This document shows, one piece after another, positions 48,850-59,846 of a DNA stretch of 64,000 nucleotides. The position numbers were made by a program, and so were the translations under genes. Numbering within the stretch: the first letter of the stretch is position 1; every line of letters starts with the position of its first letter. The notes under the pieces were generated by a model. The model did no database searches and had not been told where the DNA came from. It saw only the letters and a list, made by a program, of their open reading frames with translations. This stretch comes from Leucogyrophana mollusca (taxonomy: Eukaryota > Basidiomycota > Agaricomycetes > Boletales), in assembly GCA_021014945.1 (NCBI GenBank), contig MU266470.1, forward strand, positions 1 to 64,000, written 5' to 3'.

Positions 48850-50097
48850 AGTCAGTCGTGAGTGTTAGTGGTCGTAAAGATCAAGAAGAGAGATTAGTTG
48901 CGTAGCGAGAAGGGCAAGTATGTACTTTAGGCGGTAAAGATCAATGGCCAACCAGAGCTGACGTCGCGTGTCCGACGTGTCGAAGTCTCAGACTCTACAT
49001 ACAGTTATCTATCGGTCATTGCAACACTATCACTCATTGAAACAATTTCCTCACCACACCTCAACAACACAACCAAGAGTCATAATTTCTTTTGTATGTT
49101 ATCAAGTAGTGTCAGTATGAATATGCCCTCGAAGCTTTGTTTATATCAATAGAGAGAATGTTCTGAAAAATCAGCACTTTTCCGAGTGAGCAACAGTATT
49201 TTGGGGCACTGGAATTTTAATCAGCTTATCACACAACATACACACCCCAGGATCTCCAAAAATTATTATGAACAGGTAGCAGAGGTTCTGAAGTGGTCAA
49301 AACAGCCGTTTTTTTATCGACAAGGAGGGCAGTGACAGCAGTTGCGACGAGCTGGATGTCGATCCAGAGGAATTAGAGGGCTGCAGTGATGAGGATTGAT
49401 AAGCCACGAGCTAACCCAAATATAGGGTTTGGGCCACGTGTTTCATTGACTGATATTGGCACGAAAATGGTCTTGCTCACTGTCATCGACGCTGCACACG
49501 AACGGCTGCATAATTTTCCTTCAAAGTTGGATCAGACATAGTTTAGATATAGTCCATAATATTCCAAGTGAGATTTAGCCGCGGTTTTGCGTTGTTCAAC
49601 AACGGCAGACTAGATGCTGATTTAGTGTTTCATTGACCGATAGATAACTGTATAACAACGCGTGCGCAACCGACTCTAATTTGGCTATTCCCAATTGATT
49701 CCCAAGCTCAAGTTCGCAGTGCGATTCAACTCTTCAGGTCAGTACCAGTGGCCAGCTGGAAGTATGAAATTGATTCGAGAGTATATACGTTGTTGGTAGC
49801 AGGAATAAAAGAAAAGACATCGGCGAATAAAATCTGGGTAGCAGCAGATGACCTGATAACGAGACAATATATGTATGACGCGAGAAGACCATGCCAACAT
49901 GGACAGGCTGACGACCTGTAACGACCGACTCGAGGCGTCCATGTATAGGGCGCAGGTGAGTAGAGAGTAAGGATATAAACTGCCAGTTGCCGAGCTGATC
50001 CCAGCCAAAGAGTGGAAAGTATGAGGGTGAGAAGGAAAGGCGAGAGTAACATGCGACGAAACAAAAAGACAGTTGTGGTGATGGCGCGGAGTGATCA
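48850..50097. other. intergenic, AT-rich
   Basis: 1.25 kb between two minus-strand genes: promoter of the coiled-coil gene and 3' flank of the G-beta gene. Only short frames; no repeats or RNA genes recognised. Confidence 0.5.
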
Positions 50098-51374
50098 TCA
50101 TGCCCATACCTATGAACAGGGATTGAATTAAAAAGACCGAGACCTGATCTGAGATGGTACTCACCCTGAGAGTGCTGTCCCAGCTACCCGTGCAAAGGGC
50201 CATTCCATCGACACTCACACCTAGACAGCTAACTCTGTTTTCGTGGCCGGTCAAAACTCCCACGCGTTCGCCTCGTAGCGTATCCCACACGTTACACGTC
50301 CAATCGTCGTAGCCACCAAAGAGAATACGCCCAGAGATGGAGAATGCGACCGAGGTGATACCACACAGGATGTTATCATGGGTGAAGCTGTTCAGTTCGC
50401 GGTCTGCTCGAATATCAAACAAGCGGCAGGAAGCATCGTCCGATCCTGTGGCGAAGGCGTCGCCGTTGGGGAAAAATCTGGAACCAAGGATGAATCATGC
50501 GAGGGACAAACAACGAGACAGATACGCACTGCACGGCGTTAATATCTGATTCATGTCCAGTGAACGTCTGCGTGGCCCGACCGCTACGGATGTCCCAAAG
50601 TTTTGCGGTAGCATCACAAGCGCCGGAAACGAAAACGTTCTGATTAGGTCCTAGCGATAAACTGGATAATGATATGAGCTCGAGCAATTTCACTCAGATA
50701 AAGGCGCAATTACCTCATAACGTCTCCTGTATGGTCGCTAAATTCGACCACGCGGACTCCGGCTTCGATGTCCCACAGCATGCAAGTCATATCACCGGAG
50801 CTAGTAACTATTTGTCTGTCGTTGATGAAACGGCAGCAGCTGAGATAGCCAGAGTGAGCGCTAAGCTCACGACCACCTTTAACGCCGTTGGCTTCTCTGC
50901 TGTTTAGATTGTAAATGGAGCAGATGTTGTCGAGACCACCGCAAGCGACGAAATTCCCCGAAGGGGAATATGCACAGGTCATCACCCAGCTGGACCGAAG
51001 AGGGATGGCGTGGACTTTGTTGGTGGTGTAGGCATCCCAGACAATGAGTTTGCCGTCCTGAGACGCCGAGACGAGATGTCTACGATCTGCAGCCCAGTGC
51101 ATGGCGTAAATCTTTGCAAGATGACCTTTGAGCGCACGTCGAGGTCGCATGACGATTCGGGGCAACGTATCGACTTCGGCAGCCATTGCGCGCACTAATC
51201 GCAACCAAGGTTATCAGTCGTCCAAAAATCGCACGACATCGAAAGCGACGGGCGCAACGTACAACTGGTGTCTGCCGAAGCTTCCCGGCTGGCGCGTATT
51301 TTCTCTTTCAGTACCTCCGCTTCACGACGCGCGGCTGCGATTCTCTCTTGGATGTCGCCCTGTGGTTGTGCCAT
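50098..51374 (-). CDS. heterotrimeric G-protein beta subunit
   Basis: Five exons (51374-51266, 51194-50714, 50661-50530, 50477-50165, 50109-50098) give 348 aa, the usual G-beta length. An N-terminal coiled coil ([20 protein letters not shown]) pairs with G-gamma. Seven WD40 blades follow, for example [93 protein letters not shown], and the last blade [10 protein letters not shown]. The final exon is 12 nt (Val-Trp-Ala-stop) and completes the conserved last WD strand. In fungi this subunit acts in pheromone and nutrient signalling. The ATG was chosen over a non-ATG extension at 51383. Confidence 0.95.
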
Positions 51375-52119
51375 ATTGTTCAAGACGAGACTAGCTGAAA
51401 AACGAGACGGTTGGAGGTGAGTACTGTGCGCTCAGATCTCGAAGGCTGGCAAGGACAGGGATTGAATATAATACGGAAAATAAGAAATTTTCGCTCACCT
51501 GGGATGCTTGCGAAACAACAAGGATGGCTGGAAGGGAAAGCGTGTGAACTGGCACACTAATATTTGAGTCTGAGGATTGCGAGCAAAGCTTGGCGACAAA
51601 AGAGCTTGTATCCGGCAAGATCACCGCCGCTGATGACCTTACTCTTGCTTAAGGCTACGGAAAGAAGAAGAAATCGGGAGTCCCTGTGCGTCTGGGAAGC
51701 GTTGAGCCCAAAGCTGAAGACGGTTGGACTTTGCCCTGATGGACGCTCACAACCGCCCCGGATAGTTCCGCACTATAAACTCCGACAGGGTGGCGCCCCA
51801 TTCGCATATGGCTTGTGCGCTCCGCTTTCAAATCCTCCGACTCAACGTGTCCTTTATTTCACATTTTATATCGGTCTGTTGAGTCCAACGTTTTCCCCAT
51901 CAGCCGAGGGGTTAAGCTCAACGTTCACGCTTTGCAATTGGGTATTTATTTTCCTCTTCAACAACAACACACGTTCCACATAAGATGAATCATGATATGA
52001 ATGATGTGGGGATTCCGGAGTCTAGGGCACAGCTTCTGACAGATTGCAGTGGGGTGACGGACAGAGTGATCAAGCAAGCGAGCAAATTTCGCCTCCAGAT
52101 ATTGGATATAGCAGCCGTG
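51375..52119. other. intergenic
   Basis: 745 bp between two minus-strand genes; promoter of G-beta and 3' flank of the MARVEL gene. No convincing coding frame. Confidence 0.5.
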
Positions 52120-53052
52120 TCAAACCTGCTGTGGTTGAGGAGCCTGTGGGGGAACTTGATTACCGGTGTAGCTGTTATAATACTCAGGCTGCTGAGGCGG
52201 AGATTGTGGTTGTGTCGCTGGTGTCCCTGGGTACTGGCTCAAAGGGTGCTGTTGAGGCTGAGCGGGCGCGCTGCTTGCAGGGGCAGTGAAATTCGCTTCC
52301 TTGACGGAAGTGAACCACACGTTATTGCCGCGAGAGGTAGCGATGATTGCGAACACCAGAATCACCACCGTATAAATTAGCACTAAAACAAGACACCGTC
52401 AGTACCGCGGCGACGGCCGGGATGCCAAGCAGACTCACGGATGATGAAGTTCAGGAAAGCAAATGCTTCTACGGCCCCAAATTCGTGGCATGCCTGGTTG
52501 GTAATGGCTGCAACAGCAGATCAGCCAAAGCAGATGTCCAGACAAGAAATAACTTGCAAGCATCGTAGATGCATCCGTATGGGAAATAAAGGTTGTTGTC
52601 CGCAGCCGTTTCTCCTGCGGTTGCAACCCACAAAACCCACAGTATGACTGGAAAGACGGGGAAGATCAGCGCAGTTCGATTTTCGAAGGTATTTCAGCAT
52701 ACACAACCAGACCAACTCTACAAGTACCATGGAGGTGAACGCTCCCTGGTGTAGGAAATCTATCACAAAACTGATCAAGCATGAGACATATGACAAATGA
52801 AGCAGGTCAAAAGAACGTACATGCCGATCAGACTGACCATGGTCAAGACAGAAGTTGCAACCCCCAGAGCGGCGAAGGTTAGATACTCATGGAAATACTC
52901 CTCCGTCAGCGATATGAGATGAGCGGAAATGCCGAGGCAAATGATGGAAAACAGAAGGGTAGTTCCTAGAACGATCAACACGAAGGTTTCAAAAGCAGCA
53001 CACACAAAAACCTACCGAAAACAATGGTGCGGAAAAGAGGGAAAAAAGCCAT
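52120..53052 (-). CDS. MARVEL-type four-span membrane protein
   Basis: Six exons (53052-53016, 52965-52821, 52770-52703, 52647-52558, 52507-52439, 52382-52120) give 223 aa. Four hydrophobic segments are visible: FPLFRTIVFGTTLLFSIICL, AALGVATSVLTMVSLIGMIF, TSMVLVELVWLFILWVLWVA, and FLNFIILLIYTVVILVFAII. Between the third and fourth, GCIYDASITNQACHEF contributes two lumenal cysteines. The cytoplasmic tail is Pro/Gln-rich. The layout is that of fungal MARVEL-domain proteins of plasma membrane or eisosome traffic. Intron 52508-52557 uses a GC donor (T|gcaagt); without it the YDASITNQACHEF join is lost. Confidence 0.88.
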
Positions 53053-53559
53053 CTTTGCTTGAAGCTTGAAGAGCTGCGAAGAGGACGTAGACACCCTCGT
53101 GCAAGGGTATCGGTATGGCGAATAAACTACATCCTCTATCCTTTTATCTTCTTGGCAACGGTCTTGGCAGATGAGCCATTTTCAGCCCGTCAGCAGGAAC
53201 AAGGGACAAATGACGTCCAGCCTTTTTGATGGCACGACGCAAACCGAGAGGTTAAGGGCTGGAAGGACCCCGAATTATCCCTCGGGTTCCCCTTACTATC
53301 GCCATCGATGGTGTACGATAGCGGATTGTGACACTCCTCAAGTACCCGACTTGCTGGAGCCCCCCAAAGCGACTTGCATGTGCGATGGTCCGAGCAGCGG
53401 ACTTTCTCAAGAAGTGTAGCGCCTGCTGTCAAGCCAAGGAAGTAAGACATTCCTAGGCGCCGTGATCATCAGTGACCTCCGAATCCACAGCCTTTCCGAA
53501 AAATTCCCAGAGCCGCAAGCGTTCCCAGCTCATCGTTGAACCCTATGGTCAGGTGTCTT

Positions 53560-54290
53560 TAATTCGTCGGGTTCAAGTCGGGGAAGATGGCCTGGCGGGG
53601 ATCGCAATAGACCAGATGGTATGGGATGTAAAGATCTTCGCTATCGATCAGTGGCTATGTAGAAAGTTCAAGTTTGTGGGCAGTTGATTCATTGATGAAC
53701 TGTGTAGTTCTTCGAGTCCCACAGTTCGCCAGAGTACACCAGTAACACCAAGACCAACAGCTTTCACAGACGCAATCAAGGCTGTTGTCAAACGGCGTGC
53801 AAAGATCCCATATAGACCGTGTCGCTCGAAAACATCTCCGATCCGGTTGCCATAATGCTCTTAGCCAGGTGTATGGGCTGCTCGTATGTCCGAGGCTCTG
53901 AGAAACCCTTGTGGTGGTCCGTGGTATTCATGTGGAACGGAGCTGATGTCCATGTCCGACCTTGTTAGATTCCTTGCGACTTACTCCCTGCGGGGTGATA
54001 TACGGTCGCTCTTTTCACCGGTAAGCGGGGGCCCGTACCCGGATCCTCAGTACTGTTATCTTCCTGTGAGCTCGATTCCCGTACTCATCGCCGGAAATCC
54101 GTTAAACATATTCTAGCCCTGCTAGATGTAACAGAGCGTTGGCAGGGTAACATGGCTCGAAAACACTGCGCATGCATTATCAAGCTACTACGGACTTTAT
54201 CGGAGAGCCACATCTTGGGCGTTTGGACGACTGGATCTTGTCACAGCGTCTGCATGAGCAGGCTCCACCCTTCCAATGGGAGGACATGGG
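53560..54290 (+). pseudogene. possible remnant of a beta-lactamase-like serine hydrolase
   Basis: Fragments on the + strand: 53567-53680 (VGEDGLAGIAIDQMVWDVKI, similar in layout to the region leading to LxWDTxxxxxLP in fungal beta-lactamase/transpeptidase-like proteins); 53886-54020 (NPCGGPWYSCGTELMSMSDL followed by VRFLATYSLRG, similar to the GGxxSxxxDLxRFL motif); and 54173-54290 (HLGRLDDWILSQRLHEQAPP). Stops and frame shifts separate them, and the catalytic SxxK and C-terminal parts are not found. Family assignment is tentative and from memory. Confidence 0.35.
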
Positions 54291-55027
54291 AGTCTTCTCG
54301 TGCAGATGATCTTTCAAGCCACAATTCTTGGCCATGAGCGCTTCCTGTGCCGCACAATTGGCCTATTCTGTGCCTTCACGGAACAAAGGTCCTCTCATAG
54401 CCGAAGGTTTTTGCCTTCGAGTCAGTTTCATAGTTCACTCTTACGGCTGGTGCAAGCTAACATGCTCACGTACTCACTCTAACTTCGTGAAGGACCCTTC
54501 CCTAACAATCCATATTGGTCGAGAAAACTAGTCAGCATTTCCCGGAACGCGCCGTCCGGACTCCAATGCCCAATCCATCTGCCATCATTTGTATCGTCGG
54601 TGGGGGTTTCACAGTAACCGTGCATGGCTTCACTGCGAGAACATAACTCTGTATATCCGTGTGTATGCAATTACAGCTCGGCATACAGCTTCCTGCCTTG
54701 TACACGCAGCCCATCTCTGCAACTGCTGTACGGGTCATGGCCGAGATCTGGCGCCGCAATTCATTTTCACTCACCAATCCCACGAACACTGAAAGGGCTC
54801 TCTGTCCTGCAGTACAAGGACGGCTGCGGCACTCCCGTCAATAGGGTCAAGTCATATTCCTGATATCCACATTTCCTCCGTTCGGCTGCGTCCACAGTCC
54901 GTTGAAGCAGGGCTCCTTTGTTCTCAGCTATGGATAATATCCATCATTCGGCTTTTAAGTTCTCCGTCCGAGTTAAATTGACTCCAAGTGACTGCATCCA
55001 GCCTATCTGCTGTAGATGTTTTAGGGG

Positions 55028-55033
55028 TATAAG
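55028..55033 (+). promoter_or_regulatory. TATA-like box of dsRBM gene 1
   Basis: A TATAAG element lies about 105 bp upstream of the ATG at 55133, a normal distance for a TATA box plus short leader. A similar element precedes dsRBM gene 3. Confidence 0.4.
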
Positions 55034-55132
55034 TAGACCTGCAACATAGGTGACTCTTCATTACTTTCATCGTCCTCGATAGATCGTCCCCTCTTACCAG
55101 CTCACACTAATCACAACCGTACTAAACTGATC

Positions 55133-55476
55133 ATGAGCGCACCTCGCCCTGACCGTACGTTCCCTCCCAGTTCCGCTATGAGTCATCTAAACGTCCCTTG
55201 GCAGATTACCGCATGCATCTGAACAACTACCTCCAGCAACGATACGGTCACACCCAATTCCTTACTTGGGAACATAGCCACCAAGGGCCTCTTCATCAGC
55301 CCATGTGGTTTTCGACTGCATATTGTACGTATAGACGCCCCAGTATCGATTTGCGTGCTCAAATCTCTGACACAGTGGAGGGCATCCCTTGGGGCAACGG
55401 CCAAGGGCCTAGCCGAGGAGCTGCGATGGAAATGGCCGCTTCTGAAGTCCTTCGGGCATTAGCTACACGTCGTTGA
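55133..55476 (+). CDS. stand-alone dsRNA-binding-motif protein 1
   Basis: Three exons (55133-55154, 55205-55324, 55376-55476) give 80 aa, almost exactly one dsRBM. Alpha1 with the loop is HYRMHLNNYLQQRYGHTQFL; the beta strands follow (PMWFSTAYLEGIPWGNGQG); alpha2 is SRGAAMEMAASEVLRALATR, with the conserved small residues but fewer lysines than canonical dsRBMs. Family knowledge: dsRBMs bind A-form dsRNA or mediate dimerisation. No other domain is present. The function (RNA binding or partner for Dicer/helicase) is inference. It is the first of three such genes within 4 kb on the same strand. Confidence 0.85.
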
Positions 55477-56734
55477 TTCGTATCCTTTATACAGTGAGTG
55501 GGCTCATATGTCGCTACGACTCCTGCTGACTCGGTCCTCAGAGCGGCCTACGGAGAGCCATTGCTTTGTCCCCCTCAGTTGCATATCTTTTGTAACGCCC
55601 GAATCACTGTAGCAACAACACCGCCAATACCCTTATTAGTTGTACTATTCCACCTTCCCATATGTATGTGTTTAATTGAGTCATGAATAGATGACAAATG
55701 TATTCGCTTGTGAACGCTTGACATGAGCTTGTTGTTAGATGCCGCGGCCCGAATCATTGTAACACCAACGCCGCCGGTCCCAGCCAATACCCTGGCAGTT
55801 CTTTCCCATGTGTATGTATTTATTCGAGTCATAGATAGAAGACAGATGCATCTTATGGACGCTTCGCATATGATCCAGTCGTTAGATTGCTACAGACGCG
55901 TGACACCTCTGTGACGGCTCCGAACGCGTTGAGGTCACGTGTGGCTGATTTCTTCACAGCCTTGCATCATGTCGATCCACCATTTTGTGCGTCTTCCGCA
56001 TGTTATCCGCTCCGCTCATGTGCACACCCAGAATATGTTTGTTTTGCTTCACATAACCCATGTTTTTTCACCAGGTTTACGTTCCATTGGCTAGGGACCA
56101 AGCTCCAGCCCAAGTGCGGGGTTAAACAGCTCGACTGAACGTTGGCCTAATAACTCTCATTTCGCTTCTTGCGGGGCATGTTCAAATGCTAGTGTCCGAA
56201 CGGTTTGATATTTTCCCGGCCGACCTGGAGCCCCTGCATAGCGGTTTGCGATTTCCAAGCTCCGAGACACAGGGGACCATTTTGCCACACAACGCGACTC
56301 GGCACTGGACTAACCATCAACCTGTAGGGGCTCCCGCTCCTTACACATTGGGCCACTGGTCTCGGGCATTGAAAAAAGATCGCTTGTTGGTGCTTCTACC
56401 GACAGTAGCCTTGGAGCGATTTGCTACGCATCATATTATAACATGAATGCCTCACGCTTAAGTCCTTTCTCCGTCTGTCTGCATGCCCAGCAACTCGATC
56501 GCGCGCTTGAAGCGAACGCCTGGCAGCATGGGAGCTCTCGACTATGTTTCCATTATTCGCTCGAATTTGTGGCAGCATTGGGATTATTGAAAGCGTCCAG
56601 CTACAGCAGCTTTCAATTCCGTCGAGCAGTGCCTCTCATTCACTACCGTCCTCACTGCTGCGTTTCAGGCATGCCTTCTTCAGTACTTAACGCACTGGGG
56701 ATACTTGTTGGTTCTTCCAAAACAGCGCTCCAAA
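55477..56734. other. intergenic between dsRBM genes 1 and 2
   Basis: 1.26 kb. It contains the direct repeat at 55597-55887. An open frame at 56443-56778 (+) has non-coding composition and overlaps the start of dsRBM gene 2. No further dsRBM copy was found. Confidence 0.5.
55597..55887. repeat. imperfect tandem direct repeat, two units of about 140 bp
   Basis: Units 55597-55740 and 55747-55887, offset 150 bp. Shared blocks include gcccgaatca, ccaatacc, cccat-tgtatgt, gagtcat, and gttagat at the end of each unit. Divergence is roughly a quarter of positions, with small indels. Confidence 0.75.
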
Positions 56735-57111
56735 ATGACAGGTTAGTTAGTAGAGTCAAGAGACGACATACTTTCTGACGCGCACTTGCAGCTGACTCAA
56801 TCGTTCAACTGAACAACTGTCGGTCTATCGCTATGAACTTCCAGGTTGATGCTCATCTCATCTTTGCAGATCTTCAATCCACGGGGCAACTCTCGTCCCT
56901 GACTTGGCGGATGTCGCCTTCAGGACCTCCGCATGACCCTCGGTGGACGAGTACCTGCGTCAGTGAGTAAAGCAATTGTACCAACTCGATCCTTTCACTG
57001 ACAACCAAGATAGTTTCCGGAGTGGTTTACGGCGTCGGCACAGGCACGAACAAGAGCAACGCCAAAAAAGCCGCGGCCACCATTGCCTTGAGAGCCCTCG
57101 GTCAAGGCTAA
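56735..57111 (+). CDS. stand-alone dsRNA-binding-motif protein 2
   Basis: Four exons (56735-56741, 56792-56818, 56870-56958, 57010-57111) give 74 aa. The first exon is only ATGACAG. The mature dsRBM reads VQLNNYLQSTGQLSSLTW in alpha1 and loop, then GPPHDPRWTSTCIVSGVVYG in the strands, then NKSNAKKAAATIALRALGQG in alpha2, carrying the lysines expected for dsRNA contact (KKAAA). Two introns sit at NN|Y and TC|I. The unspliced DNA is also partly open, but splicing at AACT|gtcggt joins the motif exactly. Same strand and domain size as genes 1 and 3. Confidence 0.85.
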
Positions 57112-58657
57112 AATGGACGATGCCGCTGACGTGGTATTCTGTGACCCTCCGTATTATTCGGCTTTGCTGCACATTTACGAACGGCCTCATGCATTGATGG
57201 ACATCTCCTTCCAACTATTTATTGTCACGGTGCCTTGTTTGTGACCCGGCATTATTTTAATTCATCCACTTAATCGCTAAGTGTGCTTTATTCTGTTCAA
57301 TGAACGATGGAATGGAACTGATAATGAGGACAATCCTCCTTTTGAATCGGGATTTTTGCCGCCCTGCCCTCGGCGCCGCTTGCTGGATTCCTGCCTTGAC
57401 GGCGTGTCGGACCTTGGTGTTATCAACCAAAGCCCACTCTGATCTGGTCGGGCGAATATCTCCAGATCAGCTTTTGGAAGCTAGGCTGGAGACTCGGCAA
57501 TCAGAATCCTCGGCAAAGTGTTGATACCTTCCGAGACGTGCAACTGCAGCCATCAAGAACGCACTCAGTTCCGGGGAATTGTTGGCTCATGACGCTAGTA
57601 ACTGGCTCTATTCTCGTCCACCTTGGGTTATCGCGGGCTAATTTTCAAGACGCCGGAGGGCCTAGCTGATTTCTCGATCACAGACGTGATGTGTCCACCA
57701 CCCGGTGAACATTCTGAAAGCAAATGGTGGAGTTACTAGCAGGTCCAAAAAATTGGTATTCCTAGTATACCGATTGCATTGCTGAATGTCTCTGTTCAGG
57801 CACCGGAATGATCACAAGTGCCGCGTTAGGCGATAATCATCGATCTTCGTTGCCGCTCAATCGCTGCTTACGCACCGAGTCGCACCTCACCAACAGCGCA
57901 ACAGCGCCGAGACCCAATGGATGCTCGCCGATATACGTGATGGCGAGATATCGGGATCAACGGAGCTAGCAGGCCCCAAAGACGGATTACATTGCCGGAG
58001 GTTCCGATTGCCGCAGGTCCGTGCAGAAAGAAACTTTTAAGCTCATCTGCGTTTATATTGGATATGAAGACAGAAGTCCTCTGCGTAGGTTCCAAGGATG
58101 AGGTAGGGCTCGCTATGCATATCGACTTAATATGGTTGCACCACATCTACCAATTGCTGTCGTGTCACGCGCATCTTCCGACAGCGCTAACGTGTGTATC
58201 TGGATAGATGATTTTCCAGGACTAGCTCCGTAATGCTCCTCGAGCGGAGGGTTTGGGACGGGGAGCTGGCGCATCGGCATGATGCGCGCTCGTGCGATCA
58301 GGGGAAAGGTACCTTCCGGCCTTCAATCCTTGACGTACTGCGCCGATCTCGTGTTGGACTGGCTGACTACCGGTGTTCAATCCTGCGATTTGGTTACGGG
58401 AATCGATGGCCACCAGGTTTATGTTTATCCACTTTGAGAACCGTTAGTTCTGAGTTGCGTGTTTTGTCTCTCTTTTAGAATCCTCTCGTATCGCAGCAGC
58501 GGTCTCTCCGACTCCTACGGTAACTAATCTTTCGTCCTTGGGTTTATGTCTCCGACATTCCCTTGGTATAAAGGGCCATGGGCTGCGCGTATGCTTCACA
58601 AATCCAAAACCTGATCCAACAACTAGTTACAGCCGGAGCCTTCTAATCGTACTCATT
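57112..58657. other. intergenic between dsRBM genes 2 and 3
   Basis: 1.55 kb. Short frames on both strands (for example 57300-57524 + and 58233-58478 +) have partial coding character but no recognisable family and no splice-supported extension. No dsRBM sequence was detected. Confidence 0.45.
58567..58572 (+). promoter_or_regulatory. TATA box of dsRBM gene 3
   Basis: TATAAA 91 bp upstream of the ATG at 58658, matching the position of the TATA-like element of dsRBM gene 1. Confidence 0.45.
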
Positions 58658-59048
58658 ATGAATCGTATGTTATGCAAACTGCTAGTCCCGTCGGTGGTAC
58701 TGAATGATTTTTCCTGACAGGATACACAATCGCGTTGAACAACTGCGAGTAGAGTTTTATTGCACCCTAAGCGTGTCCATTGACTCAGCCCATACAGTTT
58801 ACCAAAATCGCGGCCAGTCTAATCTAATTTCCTGGACAGAGTGCCCGTCCGGGCCTTCACATGCCATTACATGGACGATGACTTGTAGAGGCGCGTGCTT
58901 GCTTGGTAACTGGTGCCAAAATATTGCTGACTTATACTTGCTTACAGTGGCGGGTGAGGTAGTTGGCTCTGCCACTGCTGCGCAGAAGGGTGTAGCCAAG
59001 GAGAAGGCAGCACAAAGCGCATGCCAGGCTTTAGGGATTTCTGTATAG
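58658..59048 (+). CDS. stand-alone dsRNA-binding-motif protein 3
   Basis: Four exons (58658-58664, 58721-58744, 58798-58890, 58948-59048) give 74 aa, the same length as protein 2. The first exon is ATGAATC. The dsRBM reads YTIALNNFYQNRGQSNLISW, then GPSHAITWTMTCRVAGEVVG, then QKGVAKEKAAQSACQALGIS in alpha2, with the KEKAA lysines. The second intron has a GC donor (AACT|gcgagt) at the same codon and phase as the GT intron of gene 2. The third junction may be a GC donor at 58891 (exact length match to protein 2) or a GT donor at 58906 with a five-residue insertion; the first fits better. Confidence 0.82.
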
Positions 59049-59846
59049 TTAGACCTTGTAACATGATACGACCACTTCTTTCGATCTCCGTGGGTGTGGG
59101 TCCCGTTGCAGTGAATATCGTGTGACTGCCGCGGAGTTCGAAAGACCAAGATCGAAACATACTAGTTGACCTCGGTTGACGTTGTTTGACCAGAACAATC
59201 GCAGGCCTCGAGTTTCCCAAGGATGTCTCGACGCTCGTTGCCCTATCTGCTTGCAGGAATGACTGGTTTGTTGATTCTTTACAGTCTAGCGAGGCAATAT
59301 TACAGCTGAACATCTTGTCTGGCAGGCATTATATCAGGTGTTTATATTTTCAGACCGGTAATGGAAGAAGCAGTGACAGCCCAGTACGTGGTAGCTTTCT
59401 GCAGTCTCGATTGAGCACTATTGGCCTACGTCTCACTGCCTTCCAGGCAAACCTCTGAGGCGATGGACCATATGAAGCGAGCTCCAGCCTCTCCAGGTCC
59501 ACCGGCTCTCGCGCCGTCCTCACTACCACCATCTGATCCTCATCAAGCACCTCCGGCATCTCAGTCGAAATAGACCCATTCACCATACCGGTGACTTGTG
59601 GGTCTATATATCAAGCACGAGGTACCCCGTAGCACGCAATTTGTAACGTATGCCGAGCCGACTGTTGCGCCAGTAGTTCAAAACGGCGCAATCACCATTT
59701 GTGGGACAGACGGATATACGCTACATAAAAACACAGGTTCGCTGACGTGCAACCGCGGACACCAGTGGCAAATTGAATCTAAACACGCGCCGAAGCGTTG
59801 CCGGAACAGCGATCTGCCAGGGTCACTCCTCATGCTCGCGGATCCG
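59049..59846. other. intergenic between convergent dsRBM gene 3 and USP39
   Basis: 0.8 kb of 3' flanks. A minus-strand frame, 59586 to about 59460, has coding-like composition (MVNGSISTEMPEVLDEDQMV) but no partner exons or family. Confidence 0.45.

Larger units (their letters stand above)
53053..55132. other. gene-poor stretch with probable gene remnant
   Basis: 2.1 kb upstream of the MARVEL gene and upstream of the first dsRBM gene. It contains fragments resembling a serine hydrolase (separate entry). The rest has stops in all frames. Confidence 0.5.

Noticed and set aside
53550..53600. tRNA-like B box (ggttcaagtc)
   Set aside because: No matching A box or cloverleaf could be folded around it.
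57700..58010. Possible patatin-like or other enzyme fragment
   Set aside because: The glycine/serine motifs could not be placed in one frame; the similarity is too weak to name.
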